Shown: positions 21,905 through 34,194, numbered from the stretch's first letter. The stretch is 64,000 nucleotides of DNA from Diospyros lotus (GCF_014633365.1 NC_068347.1:18498433-18562432); one strand, 5' to 3'. The notes: generated by a model not told the origin, from the sequence alone. Made by a program: numbers and translations.

Positions 21905-23371
21905 TGTCTGCACATCATTTTGAATTGGGGGTTTTCAATAGGAAGGGGGATTTCTTGATTTGGCAACAAAAAAATGAGGGGAATTTTAGTACAACAGAAA
22001 GTTTCTAAAGCCTTAGATGGCAAATACCCTGAATCATATACTGTTGAACAAAAAACTGAGGCTGATGAATTGGCTTATACTTCTATCATATTACATATTT
22101 CTGATTCTGTTCTAAGAAATGTAGGAAAACTTGATTCTACAAAAGAGTTATGGGAAAAATTGGAAAAACTCTATGTGAAAAAATCCACACCCAACAAACT
22201 TTTCTTGCTTGAAAGCTTCTTCAGTTTTAAGATAGATTCCTCTAGGGATCTTGATGAAAACCTAGATATCTTCAATAAGTTGGTGCAAGATATAACTAAT
22301 TGTGGTGAAAAGGTAACTAAAGAATATAAAGCCATAATTCTTTTAAATGCAACTCCAAATGCATATAAGGAAGTTAAAAATGCCATTAAGTATGGTAGAG
22401 ACACCTTGACACCTGAAATAGTCATAGATTCCCTTAGGAGTAAAGATATGGAGTTAAAAAGTGAGAAAAGACATGGAGAGGTCCATTTGATGAGAGGTAG
22501 GTCTCAATCTAGAGGACATGAGAGAGGTGGTAAACAGAAAGGTAAAAGTAGGTCTAAGTCTAAGACCAAAGGAAAGGGGAAGGGTAAGTGTTTTGGTTGT
22601 GGGAAAATCGGACATTATATTAAAGACTGTTATGATAAGAAAAATAAACAAAAAGAAAAATTAAAGGATCAAGAAGAAGCAAATGCAATAACCTCTTTTG
22701 ACCCTAGTGAAGTTTACATGCTTATAGATTCTGACATTGCTGAAATTAATGCTACACTTAGGGCACATGGGCAAGAATGGATTCTTGACTCAGGTGCATC
22801 ATTCCATGTCACATCCCAAAGACATTGGTTTGAAAATATGCGCGAATCCGTGGGTGGTCATGCCATAGTTTGTAGTAATATAGCCTATAAGGTTGTAGGG
22901 ATTGGAGACATCACTCTTAAGTTAGAATCAGGATATGTCCTAAAATTAAGAGATGTTAGATTCATCCCTGAAATGGCTAGAAACTTAATTTCAGTAGGAG
23001 AATTAGAAAAGAATGGATTTACAGGAAAAATAGAAAATGAAATGATTAAAATGTTTAAAGGGGCAATGATGGTGTGTAAGGGAGTTAGAAGAAATGGGAT
23101 ATATGCCTTAACTGCTGAGGTAATGACTAGCTCAGGCTCTCACATTGATTCAATCAATTCTGATGTCACTCAAAAATGGCACAATAGGTTAGCTCATGTT
23201 AGTATTAAAGGACTTAAGTTCCTAAATGATAAGGGAGTCTTTGGTAAGGACTGTGTGTCCGATATCCCCTTTTGTGACCATTGTGTGTTAGGAAAACATC
23301 ATAGATTATCCTTTTCTTCAAATGTGTATAGAGCCTCAAGGGTTTTAGAGTATATCCATTCAGATTTATAG
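21905..23371 (+). pseudogene. Copia-2 gag, protease and start of integrase
   Basis: Gag starts at an ATG at 21905 (MSAHHFELGVFNRKGDFL). A run of seven A at 21967-21973 has gained a base and shifts the frame, after which 465 codons are open from 21974. In that frame are a CCHC knuckle (CFGCGKIGHYIKDC, about residue 206), the protease site WILDSGASFHVT (about 269-280, catalytic DSG intact) and the integrase HHCC zinc region (WHNRLAHVSIKG to CDHCVLGK, about 402-440). The frame ends at a TAG at 23369 that replaces the usual tryptophan of HSDLWGP. Gag and protease are well preserved apart from the single-base shift. Confidence 0.9.
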
Positions 23372-24190
23372 GGACCAGCATCAAATCCTACATTTGGTGG
23401 GAATAGATATTTTTTGTCTATTATAGATGATTTTTCTAGGAGAGTGTGGGTCTTTCTCTTAAAAGACAAAACAGAAACCTTTAAAAGTTTCAAAACTTGG
23501 AAAACTCAAATAGAAAATCAAACAAGCAAGACAATAAAGTATCTAAGGACTAATAATGGTTTAGAGTTTTGCAACAAGGATTTCGATATTTTGTCTAAAG
23601 AATGTGGTGCAACAAGGCATAGAACTATCCCTCACACCCCACAGCAAAATGGGGTGGCTGAAAGAATGAATAGAACTCTCCTAGATAAGGTTAGGTGTAT
23701 GATGATTAGTTCTAATATAACTAAATCTTTTTGGGGTGAAGTAGTTATGAATGCTTGTTACTTGGTTAACTTAACCCCATCAGCTACATTAAATGGTGAC
23801 ACTCCTTATGAGAAATGGCATGGAAAATGTGTAGATTATTCAACCCTTCGAACCTTTGGCTGTGTTGCCTATTCTCATCAGAATGAAGGTAAATTAGAAC
23901 CTAGATCAAGAAAATGTGTTTTCCTAGGATATCCTGAAGGAGTAAAGGGTTATAAGCTTTGGGATAGAAGTCAAAAGGGAGTAAAAATAATTGTAAGTAG
24001 AAATGTCACATTTAATGAAGCTGAAATGCCTTGTTTACAATCAAACAGTAACAAACAGCAAGACAGTGAGGGTGAGAATTCCCTAGAAGAGTCTAGGAAT
24101 ATTAGCACCAACATTCCCACCATCTCAAGTGAGGTGGAGATACAAAACCAGACTGAAGAAAATGAGGAAAATGAGATAGTAGAAGAATAG
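23372..24190 (+). pseudogene. Copia-2 integrase core and C-terminus
   Basis: The integrase catalytic domain follows the TAG in the same frame. The first aspartate is in SIIDDFSRRVWVF. The second has become asparagine (YLRTNNGLEF instead of TDNG). The glutamate is in QQNGVAERMNRT. Downstream are the copia C-terminal motif LRTFGCVAYSH and a GYPEGVKGYKLW box. An acidic, glutamate- and serine-rich linker follows, ending at TAG 24188. The lost catalytic residue alone would inactivate strand transfer. Confidence 0.9.
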
Positions 24191-25430
24191 CCTCCTATAG
24201 AATAGCCACCGCTGTCTAACTATCAACTAGCCCGAGATAGGGAGAGGAGATCTCATAAGATTCCTCAAAGGCTAAAATCTGATTTTGATTTAGCTTTTGC
24301 TAGTTATCAAGATCTAGCCGATAAGAAGCCAAAAACATATGAAGAGGCCATTAGAAGTGAGTATTCTAAAAACTGGAAAGAAGCAATGGGATAGGAGATG
24401 AGTTCTTTAAATAAAAATCATACATGGGAATTAGTACCTAGACCAAAAGATAAGTCAATTGTGGGCTGTAAGTGGATCTTTAAGGTTAAAGAAGGTACAA
24501 TTGAAAAAGACCCCATAAGATTTAAGGCTAGGTTAGTAGCCAAAGGTTTCACACAAAAGGAAGGGGTAGATTATAATGAGATTTTTTCACCAGTTGTTAA
24601 GTATACCACCATTTGTGCCATGCTTGCTTTTGTTGCATATTTTGATTGGGAACTTGAACAACTTGATGTTAAAACTACTTTCTTGCATGGTGACTTAGAT
24701 TAAAAAATCTATATGTTTCAACCCAAAGGTTTTAAAGATAAGAAAAAACAAGATTTTGTGTGTTTCTTGAAAAAATCTTTATATGGTTTAAAACAATCTC
24801 CTAGGTAATGGTATAAAAGTTTTGATTCATTTGTTAAATCAATTAGTTTTAAAATGAGTGATTTTGATCATTGCCTATATTTTCAGCATAAAAATAAAGA
24901 TGATTGTGTATTTCTTTTACTTTATGTTGATGACATGATTCTTATTGGCCCTGATGTTAAAAAGATCAATAACATAAAATCTGCTTTAGGTGGAGAATTT
25001 GACATGAAAGACCTAGGTATGGCTAAAAGAATCCTAGGTATGGAAATTATAAGAGATAGGCCAAATTCCATGTTATTCTTGCATCAAACTTCATATGTGT
25101 TAAAAATTCTAAAAAGATTTAGCATGCATGAAAGCAAATCAGTTTCTTTACCTTTAGGAGCCCATTTCATACTGTCAAAAGAAAAATCTCCAGCTAACAA
25201 AGAAGAAGAGGAGTACATGAGTAAAGTCCCTTATTCAAATGCAATAGGATCAGTTATGTACCTCATGGTGTGTACTAGACCAGACCTAGCCCATGCAGTT
25301 AACACATTAAGTAGATTTATGACAAACCCAGGTCCTGTCCATTGGGAAGCATTGAAATGGTTGCTTAGGTATTTGAGGGGTACTTCCAATGTAGGTTTAG
25401 TGTATAAACATCATTCAGATAAATGAGTTT
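24191..25430 (+). pseudogene. Copia-2 reverse transcriptase
   Basis: RT motifs run in order: [80 protein letters not shown] (catalytic YVDD intact), then SYVLKILKRFSM, YSNAIGSVMYLM and LRYLRGTSNVGL. In-frame stops interrupt at about 24203, 24392, 24701 and 24807 (each replaces a usually conserved E, Q or similar codon), and the frame is lost near 25424. It would have made element cDNA. Confidence 0.9.
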
Positions 25431-25896
25431 AATGGGGTTTACAGATTCAGATTATGTAGGTGATAGAGATAATAGAAAATCAACATCATCCTATGTGTTT
25501 ACTTTATGTAATTCATGTATTAGTTGGAAGTCTCAACTCCAACACATTGTTGCTTTGTCCACTACTGAATTTGAATATATAGCTGCTACAAAAGCAATTA
25601 AAGAAGCATTGTGGCTTAAAGGTTTTCTTAATGAACTATGTGTTCTAACAGAAAATGTTATTGTCTTTTCTGATAGTCAGTCAGCTATACACTTGTGTAA
25701 AAACCCTATTTTTCACAAATGCACTAAACACATTGATGTAAGATTTCATTTTATTCGTGATATTATATCTCAAGATATTATTAGACTTGAAAAAGTGCAT
25801 TTAGATTTCAACCCCTCTGATATGGGAACAAAGGTGCTTACTGTTGAAAAATTCAAAAGGTGCCTAGAACTTCTAAGCATTGGTAAAGTTACATGA
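25423..25896 (+). pseudogene. Copia-2 RNase H
   Basis: The RNase H domain continues in a shifted frame: MGFTDSDYVGDRDNRKSTSS, then CISWKSQLQHIVALSTTEFEY, VFSDSQSAIHL, HIDVRFHFIRD and the terminal region ending GKVT at 25893. The active-site acidic residues (TDSD, TEFEY, FSDS) are still readable. In an intact element it is one polyprotein with RT. The frameshift at about 25424 separates the two. Confidence 0.9.
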
Positions 25897-25996
25897 GAAT
25901 TGGTAAGGTCTTCTTTTACTTACTGATTATGCTTTCTGCTGTATGTTATTTTGCTGCTTGTGTTTGCTGGTCTTATTAGGAAACAAGGTGGAGATT

Positions 25997-26266
25997 TGTT
26001 GTTTTTTGTTCCCTAATAAGACCCAAGGCAATGACGATTTTTTGGGTGGGTCTTCATAGGCTTCGACCCGGGATTGAAGAACCCAAGACCGTTACCGTCC
26101 TCTTTTGGCAGCCTATTTTAGAAGTCGGGCCACAAGCCCACTCCCCATTTTAGAGGAGAAATGGGCCTCAGCCCACTCAAGCTTAGCCCATTTTAGCCCA
26201 CATATAAAAGAGCCTTTTGGCTCTTCTGTTGGCGTCTCTATCCATTTTTTCGATCGAGCCCTAGTT

Positions 26267-26323
<57 letters not shown>

Positions 26324-26852
26324 TTTCCTATCTTGGCCGATTGCTTCATTGCTTCAGTCCTTGTTCATCCAATAGCGATGAAGGCACTCTTGCCTTCTGT
26401 GGATGCTATTTCCTTTCATGTATTCAGCCACCTTTCCTTTTGTGAGAAAGTTGGTTCCTCTGTTATCGCTAGAAGCAGCCTATTTATACAGATCTAGGGA
26501 TCCTTTTTTGGGGAAGTCTTTCTCATTGCTTTGAGCCTTGATCTTGTTGTCTTTGTGACTGATCTACCTACTATGTGTGTGGCTATGATCGTTTTGAGCG
26601 AGAGAGGGTTCACTTTGCTGGTTTGGCCGAGAGGTGTTGGGGCTTTTCTGGGCTTACGGTTTGAGAGCTTCGTTTGTGGCTTGTGGTTCCTATTCATTGG
26701 TGTTACCAAGAGTGGTAACTGGTCTTTCAGATTTGAGCCTACGGTTAAAACAGGGAGTTTGTATTTGTTTACTTTACGTTCTTGTTTTGATCTATATTTT
26801 GATTCATTCTATTGCACTAACCCTTTCTGTTTTGAAGAGATTTTTCGCAACA
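25997..26852 (+). repeat. Copia-2 3' LTR
   Basis: 856 bp, starting TGTTGTTTTTTG after the polypurine tract AAGGTGGAGA and ending GCAACA. TATAAAAG is at 26203 and a CT microsatellite is at about 26266-26320. The following TTAAA also occurs in the Copia-3 LTR at the equivalent place, which fits insertion of Copia-2 into that LTR. Confidence 0.9.
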
Positions 26853-27483
26853 TTAAATAATTTTTCATTTATATTTTTATTTATCAAATCTGATTGTATA
26901 TGAAATTGAGTTGCATTTAATTTCCATTTGATTTGAATTTAAATTTTGTGTATATATATATTCTGTTGATATGTAAATCATGTGGGCTATTGGTTATATG
27001 TGGGTTGAGTTTATTATGGGCCAAGCCTAGATCCGTATGCCTTTCCGTGTTGCATTTGCTACTAACCCAGCCCATTCATCAATCCATTTAGCGTTGTTAT
27101 AAAAGGGAAATGTGATGCCCTAATCTCTAGAATGTTCTCTCATTATCTTTTTGCTCTCTTTCTAAAACCCTAAATCGGTGCCTTCTTAAACCGAGACACT
27201 TCTTGTGAATCCTTTTCTCTTGTTCGATCGGTTGGTTGTTTCTGTGATAAGATCGTGTGGTAAGTGAAAGGTATTGCTTTAATCTCTATGTTGTTTTAAG
27301 TGCCTAAGGCGTGAGAGATTGATAGGCTAAAAGAATAGAACCTAAACCTTGATCGCAATATCAGTTTTGAACAGATCTATACTTATTTTTGTTTTTGGAT
27401 TCTGTTTTAGTTGTTGTTTTTTCAATATTGTTTTACTTCCATTTGAGATCTTGTAATCGATTGTAACTTTGAGAAATTAGTGG
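26853..27483 (+). repeat. Copia-3 5' LTR, truncated at both ends
   Basis: It aligns with 32689-33320 of the 3' LTR. About 27 bases are missing at the left, where Copia-2 abuts, and about 170 at the right, where CACTA-like sequence begins. TTATAAAAGG at about 27097 is the LTR TATA box. Confidence 0.85.
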
Positions 27484-28149
27484 GTTGTCCCGTCACTAAA
27501 TTTTAATTTTTTATTTTTTAGTGATGAGGATCCCCCGTCGCTATATTTTGATTTTTTTTATTTTTTTTATTTTTTAGCGACGAGTATACCCCATCGCTAA
27601 ATTTAATTTTTTTTATTTAAATTATTTTTTTTATTTTTTATTTAATTTTATTTAAATTCTTTTTATCTAAATTTTAATTTTTATTTAATTTTTTTTTATT
27701 TTTTAGTGACAAGATGGCCTCGTCGCTAAATTTTTTTTTTATTTAATTTTTTTTTATTTTTTAGCGATAGGGTGACCTTGTCGCTAAATTTGAATTATTT
27801 TTTTTTAATTTTTTAGCGACGGGTTGACCTATCGCTAAATTTGAATTATTTTATTTAATTTTTTTTATTTTTTAGCTACAGGGATGAGCCCGTCGCTAAT
27901 TTTTTTTATTTAATTTTTTTTATTTTTTAGCAACGGGGTTGACCCCGTCCCTAGATTTTAATTTTTTTATTTAATATTTTTTATTTTTTAGCAATGGGAT
28001 TGAACCCGTCGCTAAATTTTAATTTTTTTATTTAATATTTTATATTTTTAGCGACGGGATTTCCGTCACTAAATTAAAAAAATATTTAAAAAAATTAGCG
28101 ACAAAAATTTTGTCGTTGTCCGTCACTAAAATACATTTTGCTTGTAGTG
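27484..28149. mobile_element. CACTA-like terminal block with palindromic repeats
   Basis: About ten tandem units of 55-70 bases alternate T-rich spacers with the palindrome TTAGCGACGGG...CCCGTCGCTAA. This is characteristic of subterminal repeats in plant CACTA (En/Spm) elements. The right end CTTGTAGTG at 28141-28149 is the reverse of the CACTACAAG terminus. No left terminus is seen and no transposase is present, so it is a truncated or deletion derivative. Its arrival removed the end of the Copia-3 5' LTR and the primer site. Confidence 0.75.
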
Positions 28150-28560
28150 TTCAAGTTAGATCTTCAAAGAAGTAAGGGTTTCTGTTCTCATACACTGATT
28201 TACCCTAATTTCTTTTGCGTATATACTTGTTTGCTCTAATCTATTATATATATGTTGCATGCCCTAAATTTTTGTATGTTCTTGATCTTGAATCTATATA
28301 GTGTTGCTTACTCTATTTTTTTATACCTATACTGTCGTGAGTTCTCATTTGCCTTTGAAAACCTAATTTAGGTTTCATTAATTTTTCAAAATTTATTTTT
28401 TCAATCTTTGACCTTGTATACAAAATCTAAATAAGATTAATATCTTATTTGTATTTTTTCAAATTTGTCTATTCCTATTTCTACTTTGAATCTTTTCTGA
28501 TTAGTCTCAGTTAATCTAAGTATCACCTGTAATTACCACTCTATTTTATTATTCATATAA

Positions 28561-29505
28561 ATGGATCTATCTAAGTATGAATTAGATAAGTTTGATGGCA
28601 GTGGTGATTTTTCATTGTGGCAAAAGAAGATGACTACCATTTTGGTTCAAAACTAGTGCTCTGAGGCACTGGATGAACCTTCTATAACTGAGAAAGATAA
28701 AGTAGAACCTCCTCTTACCCCTGAAATACGTAAGATGGATAGATTAGCCTATAGTTTTATTATTTTAAATCTTTTTAATAAAGTCCTTAGACAAGTGAAT
28801 AAGGAGAATACTGCTTTAAAGGTTTGGAATAAGCTAGAATCTCTGTATATGACTAAATCTTTATCCAGTAAGATTTACTTAAAATGAAAATTATTTGATT
28901 TTAAAATGAATACCTCTAAATCTCTAGAAGAAAACCTAGATGAATTTAATGTCATTATAATAGGTCTAGAAAACATTGATGAGAGTATTTCTGAAGAAAA
29001 CCAAGCTGTAATCCTTTTAAATGCTTTACCTGAGTCATATAGAGACCTAAGGACATCTATGCAATATGGTAGAACTTCCCTATCCTTAGAGTATGTAGTA
29101 TCTGCCTCAAGATCAAGAGATCTTGAAGATGATAAGAAAGATAAGAAAATAAATAATGCTGAAGGCTTAAATGTAAAGGGTAATTGGGAACATAAGTCAA
29201 AGAATAAAGGCAAAGGTAATTCTAGGGGTAGAAGTAAAATGAGGTCTAACTCAAAATCTAGAGGAATAAGTAGGGGATCCTCTAAAATAAGAACATGTTG
29301 GTATTGTAAGAAAGAGGGCCACATAAGAAAGAATTGTTACAAAAGAAAAAAAGACTTAGAAAATAAGAATTCTAGTAATCAAGATGCAACAAATTTATCT
29401 GATGGATATGATAGTGTAGAGGGCCTAATTCTGTCAAAACATGCTTCAGGAGATGAGTGGATTTTAGATTCAGGTTGCACTTTTCACATGACACCTAGGA
29501 AAGTC
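28561..29505 (+). pseudogene. Copia-3 gag and protease start
   Basis: Gag begins MDLSKYELDKFDGSGDFSLW at 28561 and is interrupted by TAG at 28654 and TGA at 28885. Then about 200 codons are open from 28906, including a basic RS/G-rich stretch, a knuckle CWYCKKEGHIRKNC (29299-29340) and the protease site WILDSGCTFHMT (29458-29493, DSG intact), with a TAG at 29506. It packages element RNA and begins the polyprotein. Confidence 0.9.
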
Positions 29506-30690
29506 TAGTTGTTTAATTTCCAGCATATAGAGGGTGGAAAAGTCCTAATGGGTAATAATCAATCCTATAATATAACTGGTATAGGGTCAGTTAAGTTTAA
29601 GATGTGGGATGAATCATATTTAGATAATGTGAGGTTTATGCCCAACCTTAGAAGAAATCTTATTTCCCTAGGCATGTTAGATTCAAATGGAGGGTCTTAT
29701 AAGTCTAAAAATGGAATCCTTAAGGTTATGAAAGGATCCATGGTAGTTCTTAACGGAATCCTTAAGCAAGGATTGTATGTCCTGCAAGTAGAAACTATCT
29801 CTGGCAGTGCTATAGTTTCATCTTCAGAAAATGATGACACTTTTGTGGCATAAAAGGCTAGGTCACATAGGAATGAAAGGTTTACAATAATTAAGTAAAC
29901 AAGACATCTTAGATCCTAGGAGGATTAATGATTTAGACTTTTGTGAGACATGTGCCTTGGACAAGTCTCACAGGTTGCAGTTTGTTCCTGCAACTCATAA
30001 GTCCAAAGATATCCTAGATTATATTCATTTCGATCTTAGGGGATCTCCCCAAGTCCCTAGTTCCCTATCAGGTGCCCAATATTTCCTTTCTTTTATAGAT
30101 GACTATTATAGGAAGGTTTGGGTCTATTTCCTTAGGTATAAGAATGAAGCTTTTGCAAAATTTAAGGAATGGAAGACCTATGTAAAACTACAATTAGTCA
30201 AGAAAATAAAGACTCTAAAAACTGATAATGGTATGGAATTCTGTAATCATAAATTCACAAATTTCTGCAAACAAGTAGGCATTGCAAGGCATAGAACTTA
30301 CAGTGAAACGCCTCAGCAAAATGGTGTTGTTGAACGCATGAATAAAACTATCCTAAACAAGGTTAGATGTCTTCTAAAAGTCTCTAACTTACCTAAGAAA
30401 TTTTGGGCTGAAGTAGTTTCAACTACTTGCTATCTAATAAACAAATCCCCTTCCTTTGCCATTAACTTTAAGACTCCTGAATAGTTATGGAGTGGGAAAA
30501 TCCCATCATTAAACCACCTTAGATTATTTGGATGTATTGCTTATGTCCATAAGAAAGAATATAAGTTAGACCCTAAAGCCAAAAAGGTTGTATTCTTAGA
30601 ATACCCTCAAGGGGTGAAAGGATACAAATTGTGGCTGATTGATGAAAAAAAGATAGTTATCATTTGGGATATAGTATTCAAAGAATCATA
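29506..30690 (+). pseudogene. Copia-3 protease end and integrase
   Basis: The protease tail (KFKMWDESYLDNVRFMPNLR) runs to a stop at 29851. A frameshift leads into the integrase zinc region (LWHKRLGHIGMKGL, CETCALDKSH) and then the core: SFIDDYYRKVWVY, LKTDNGMEFCN and ETPQQNGVVERMNKT, so the D, D and E residues are all present. The C-terminal box reads HLRLFGCIAYVHKK and YPQGVKGYKLW after a TAG at 30482. Stops at 29897, 30482 and 30688 break it. Confidence 0.9.
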
Positions 30691-32225
30691 ATACTATACC
30701 CCAAATGAGGTGGAAAATGCCAAGGTAGACCAAACTGAAAAGTTTCAATTTGAGGTGGAAATGGATAGCCTTAGTGATAAGGTAGTGGAGTCTAGCCTAG
30801 AGAGTCCTCAAGTTACTAGTTCTCCAGAAATTGTTGAATCTGAAATAGAGAATGAAGATAATGAGACTTCAGGTGAAATCATTCCTAAATTGGATGATTA
30901 TGTCCTATCTAGGGATAGAGTGAGGAGAAAGATTAAACCTCCTACTAGGTATGCCCATGCAGATGTTATTGTCTATGCTCTTAACATTGGAGATTCAATT
31001 GAGCATGATGAACTTGTTAGTTATCAAGAAGCTTGCTCTAGCAAGTATAAAACTAATTGGTTAAAGGCAATAAAGGAAGAGATGGAATCTATTCAAAAGA
31101 ATAATACCTAGATACTTGTAAATAAACCTAAAGAGCAAAAGGTTATAGGTTGTAAGTGGATATTCAAAAGGAAGACTGGTATTCCAGGAGTAGAAACTAG
31201 CCAGATTTAAGGCAAGGGTAGTAGCCAAGGGTTTTTCCTAAAGAGAGGGCATAGACTACCATGAAGTGTTCTCCCCTGTAGTAAAGCATACCTCTATAAG
31301 GTTAGTCTTAGCCTTAGTAGCCTTACATGACCTAGAGCTTGAGCAATTAGATGTTAAGATTGCTTTTCTACATAGAAACCTAGAAGAAAAGATATATATG
31401 AACCAGCTTGTAGGTTTCATAGAAAAAGGTAAGGAGAATAAGGTTTGCTTGTTGCAAAGGTCTCTTTATGGTCTAAAGCAGTCTCCTAGACAATGGTATA
31501 GGAGGTTTGATGAGTTTATGCTCAAAGAAAATTACACAAGGTGTAAGTTTGACCATTGTGTCTACTTTAAATAGCTTAAAGGAAAGTTGTTCATATATCT
31601 CCTCATATATGTAGATGATATGCTTATAGCATGTAAGGAAAAGGGAGAAATAGATAAATTGACTCAAGCTCTAAAATCAGAATTTGAAATGAAAATCCTA
31701 GGAGCAGCCAGGCATATTTTAGGAATAGATATCAATAGAGATAGAAAAAGAGGTATTTTAACCTTGTCACAATCTAGTTATTTAAAGAAAGTGATAAATC
31801 TCTTTGATATGGAAGGTTGTAAACCTATCTCTACCCCTATTCCCCCACATTTTACGTTGTAGGCTATAAAAGATAACTTACTTAAGGAAGAAACTGAGTA
31901 TATGAAGAAGGTTCCCTACTCTAATGCAGTGGGAAGCCTTATGTATGCCATGATAGGTACTAGACCTAACATAGCCTATGAAGTCAGCCTGGTAAGTAGA
32001 TTCATGAGCAATCCTTCTAAAGAGCATTGGTTAGTTGTTAAGTGGGTTCTTAGGTATTTAAAAGGGTCAACAGATAAGGGTTTAGTGTTTAGTTCAAATG
32101 CTAAAAATTTCAGCTACATTCAGGGTTATTGTGATTCTGATTTTGCAACTGATTTGGATAAAAAAAAAAAAAAAGGTCTTTATCAAGGTATGTTTTCACT
32201 ATAGGTGGAAATGTCATAAGTTGGA
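30691..32225 (+). pseudogene. Copia-3 reverse transcriptase
   Basis: After a linker with acidic residues (VESEIENEDNETSG), RT motifs follow: WLKAIKEEMESIQKN, GCKWIFKRK, a shifted ARVVAKGFS region, FSPVVKHTSIRLVLALVAL, LEQLDVKIAFLH, SLYGLKQSPRQWY and LIYVDDMLIA (YVDD intact). Then come YSNAVGSLMYAM and LRYLKGSTDKGL. Stops occur at 31109, 31572 and 31860, and a frameshift lies near 31205. A run of 14 A at 32160-32173, where the sequence should encode an RNase H turn, shifts the frame again. Confidence 0.9.
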
Positions 32226-32590
32226 AATCAAATCTCCAGCACATAATGGCTTTATCAACCGTTAAGGCAGAATATGTTGCCTTAACAGAAGCTACGAAAG
32301 AGGTTATTTGGTTGCAGGGAATAGTTAGAGAGTTAGGTTTAGGTGACCAAATCCCTAAGGTATTTTGTGATTCTCAAAGTTCCATTCATCTCTCAAAGAA
32401 CAGTGCATTCCATGAGAGAACCAAACACATAGATGTGCGCCTTCATTTTGTTAGGGATATTATATCCAATGGACAGGTTAAGATAGAAAAGATTTCTACT
32501 CTAATAAATCTAGCAGATATTCTAACTAAATCTGTTCCAGTAGCTAAGTTTGAGCAAGCCTTAGATTTGCTCAATGTTCTTCCAATGTAG
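32226..32590 (+). pseudogene. Copia-3 RNase H
   Basis: The C-terminal RNase H half reads HIMALSTVKAEYVALTEATK, VFCDSQSSIHLSKN, HIDVRLHFVRDII and ADILTKSVPVAKFEQAL before a stop at 32588. The acidic active-site positions (AEY, CDS) remain. It is detached from its RT by the poly-A frameshift at 32160. Confidence 0.9.
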
Positions 32591-32661
32591 TTGTGGAAGA
32601 CATGCAGGGGTCTCTAGTCATAAATCCACTATTTAATCCATTCCTAAATTAAGGTGGAATA

Positions 32662-33493
32662 TGTTGATTTGTGTGATTCAAAATTGCTTAAAAGATTTTT
32701 CATTTATATGTTGATTTATCAAATTTGATTATATAATTTGTATATGAAATTGAGTTGCATTTAATTTCCATTTGATTTGAATTTAAATGTTGTGTATATA
32801 TATATTCTATTGATATGTAAATCATGTGGAGTTATATGTGGGCTGAGTTTATTATGGGTCGAGCCTAGATTTGTATATCTTTCCGTGTTGCATTTGCTGC
32901 GGCCTAGCCCATTCATTAATCCATTTGGCGCTGCTATAAAAGGACAATGTGATGCCCTAATCTCCAGAATGTTCTCCCATTATCTTTTTGCTCTCTTTCT
33001 GAAACCCTAAATCGGTGCCTTTTTGAAGCGAGACACTTCCTGTGAATCCTTCTCTCTTGTTCGATCGGTTGGTTGTTTCCGTGGTAAGATCGTTTGGCAA
33101 GTGAAATGTATTGTTTTAATCTCTATGTTGTTTTAAGCGCCTGAGGCGTGAGAGATTGGTAGGCTAAAAAACCAGATCCTAAACCTTAATCGCGAGATCG
33201 GTTTTGAACAAATCTATATTTATTCTTGTTTTTGAATTTTGTTTCAGTTGTTGTTTTTGCAATATTGTTTTACTTCCATTTGAGATCTTCTAATCGATTG
33301 TAACTTTGAAAAATTAGTGAATTGACTAGATACGGAGCTTCTGTCATGAGTATGATCTATTTTGATCCGAACACGTATCTCGTTGTGTCGCTATTTGTGT
33401 GTGTGAGTTGTGGTTGTACTTTTCGTTTATGTATTTTGTTTACTACGCTTGATCTATGTTTGGCCGAGAAATAGGTTGGTTCTAAAACCTACA
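32662..33493 (+). repeat. Copia-3 3' LTR
   Basis: 832 bp, starting TGTTGATTTG and ending CCTACA. It has a TATAAAAGG box at about 32935. Its right boundary is set where Gypsy-2 LTR sequence resumes. A related LTR on the opposite strand stands alone at 34200-34952. Confidence 0.85.
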
Positions 33494-33998
33494 TTAGACA
33501 TCCATTATTCCTCATTAATTCTCCATTTTAGGTAAGAGCAAATTACCATCAAGCCACCTTAAGACTTGATTTATCCAAAAATTAATAATTGACATTACTC
33601 GATAAAAATCAATTCCGTTCTTGTGCCTGCACAGGACCTTTATTCCTCCCGAAAACGCTTTAGCGTTAATCCATTTACAAAATTAGACTACTCTCAGGGT
33701 CTCGCTAATTTCCTGAATGTCCCTTATGAACATTCGATTTTGGCCACAATTCGAACTTGCACAGAAAATATTCTTGATATGACTGTTTTTAGCGTCATTA
33801 ATCTCACCTCGAGACGTTTGCAAATCTCATGCTCTCTTTCCTAGACATCCCAGTCCCAAAGCATTCCCTACCGTCGATTTGACAATTTATTACTTTATTC
33901 ATTGAAACCAACTTTTGGATTCTCTAGACCACTCAAGGTTTTTTAAAAATATTTAAAAATCTTATATTTTTCAACACCATATAATACTAGGTATTATA
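33494..33998 (-). repeat. Fragment of Gypsy-2 5' LTR
   Basis: It matches 19545-20051 of the LTR at 17338-20051 in the same orientation, with many transitions, and ends GGTATTATA where the other ends GGTATTACA. It is the outer end of the second Gypsy-2 LTR. The rest was lost with the deletion scarred at 20568. Confidence 0.8.
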
Positions 33999-34194
33999 TA
34001 TTGGTAATATATATATATATACATGCACATATATATAAATACATACATATGTATAGGTGTACATAGCAATATATAGACCTTCACACATACATGCATACAT
34101 TGCACGCACACACACATATATATATACACATACATATAAATTCATGATTCATACATTCACATTCGTGTGTGTATATAATATATATATATATATA
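33999..34194. repeat. AT/ATAC-rich simple repeats
   Basis: Alternating TA, ATACAT and ACAC tracts fill the interval between two LTRs. No gene is seen. Confidence 0.8.

Larger units (their letters stand above)
20599..26852 (+). mobile_element. Copia-2: Ty1/copia element, 5' truncated
   Basis: It has a truncated 5' LTR, tRNA-Met primer site, gag, protease, integrase, RT and RNase H in order, a polypurine tract and a complete 3' LTR ending GCAACA. The gag start and overall order resemble Tork/Tnt1-like elements, an inference. The coding region has at least six stops and two frameshifts, so it is inactive. It lies directly against the truncated Copia-3 5' LTR and probably inserted into it. Confidence 0.9.
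26853..33493 (+). mobile_element. Copia-3: decayed Ty1/copia element
   Basis: It contains a truncated 5' LTR, a CACTA-derived block that replaces the end of the LTR and the primer site, then gag, protease, integrase, RT and RNase H, a polypurine tract (AAGGTGGAATA) and a 3' LTR. It lies in an LTR of Gypsy-2 (33494-33998 resumes that LTR). Stops and frameshifts occur in every domain, more than in Copia-2, so it is older or less constrained. Confidence 0.9.

Noticed and set aside
17333..34004. Target duplication of Gypsy-2
   Set aside because: Both flanks are AT repeats (TATAT and TATTG), so no reliable duplication can be claimed.
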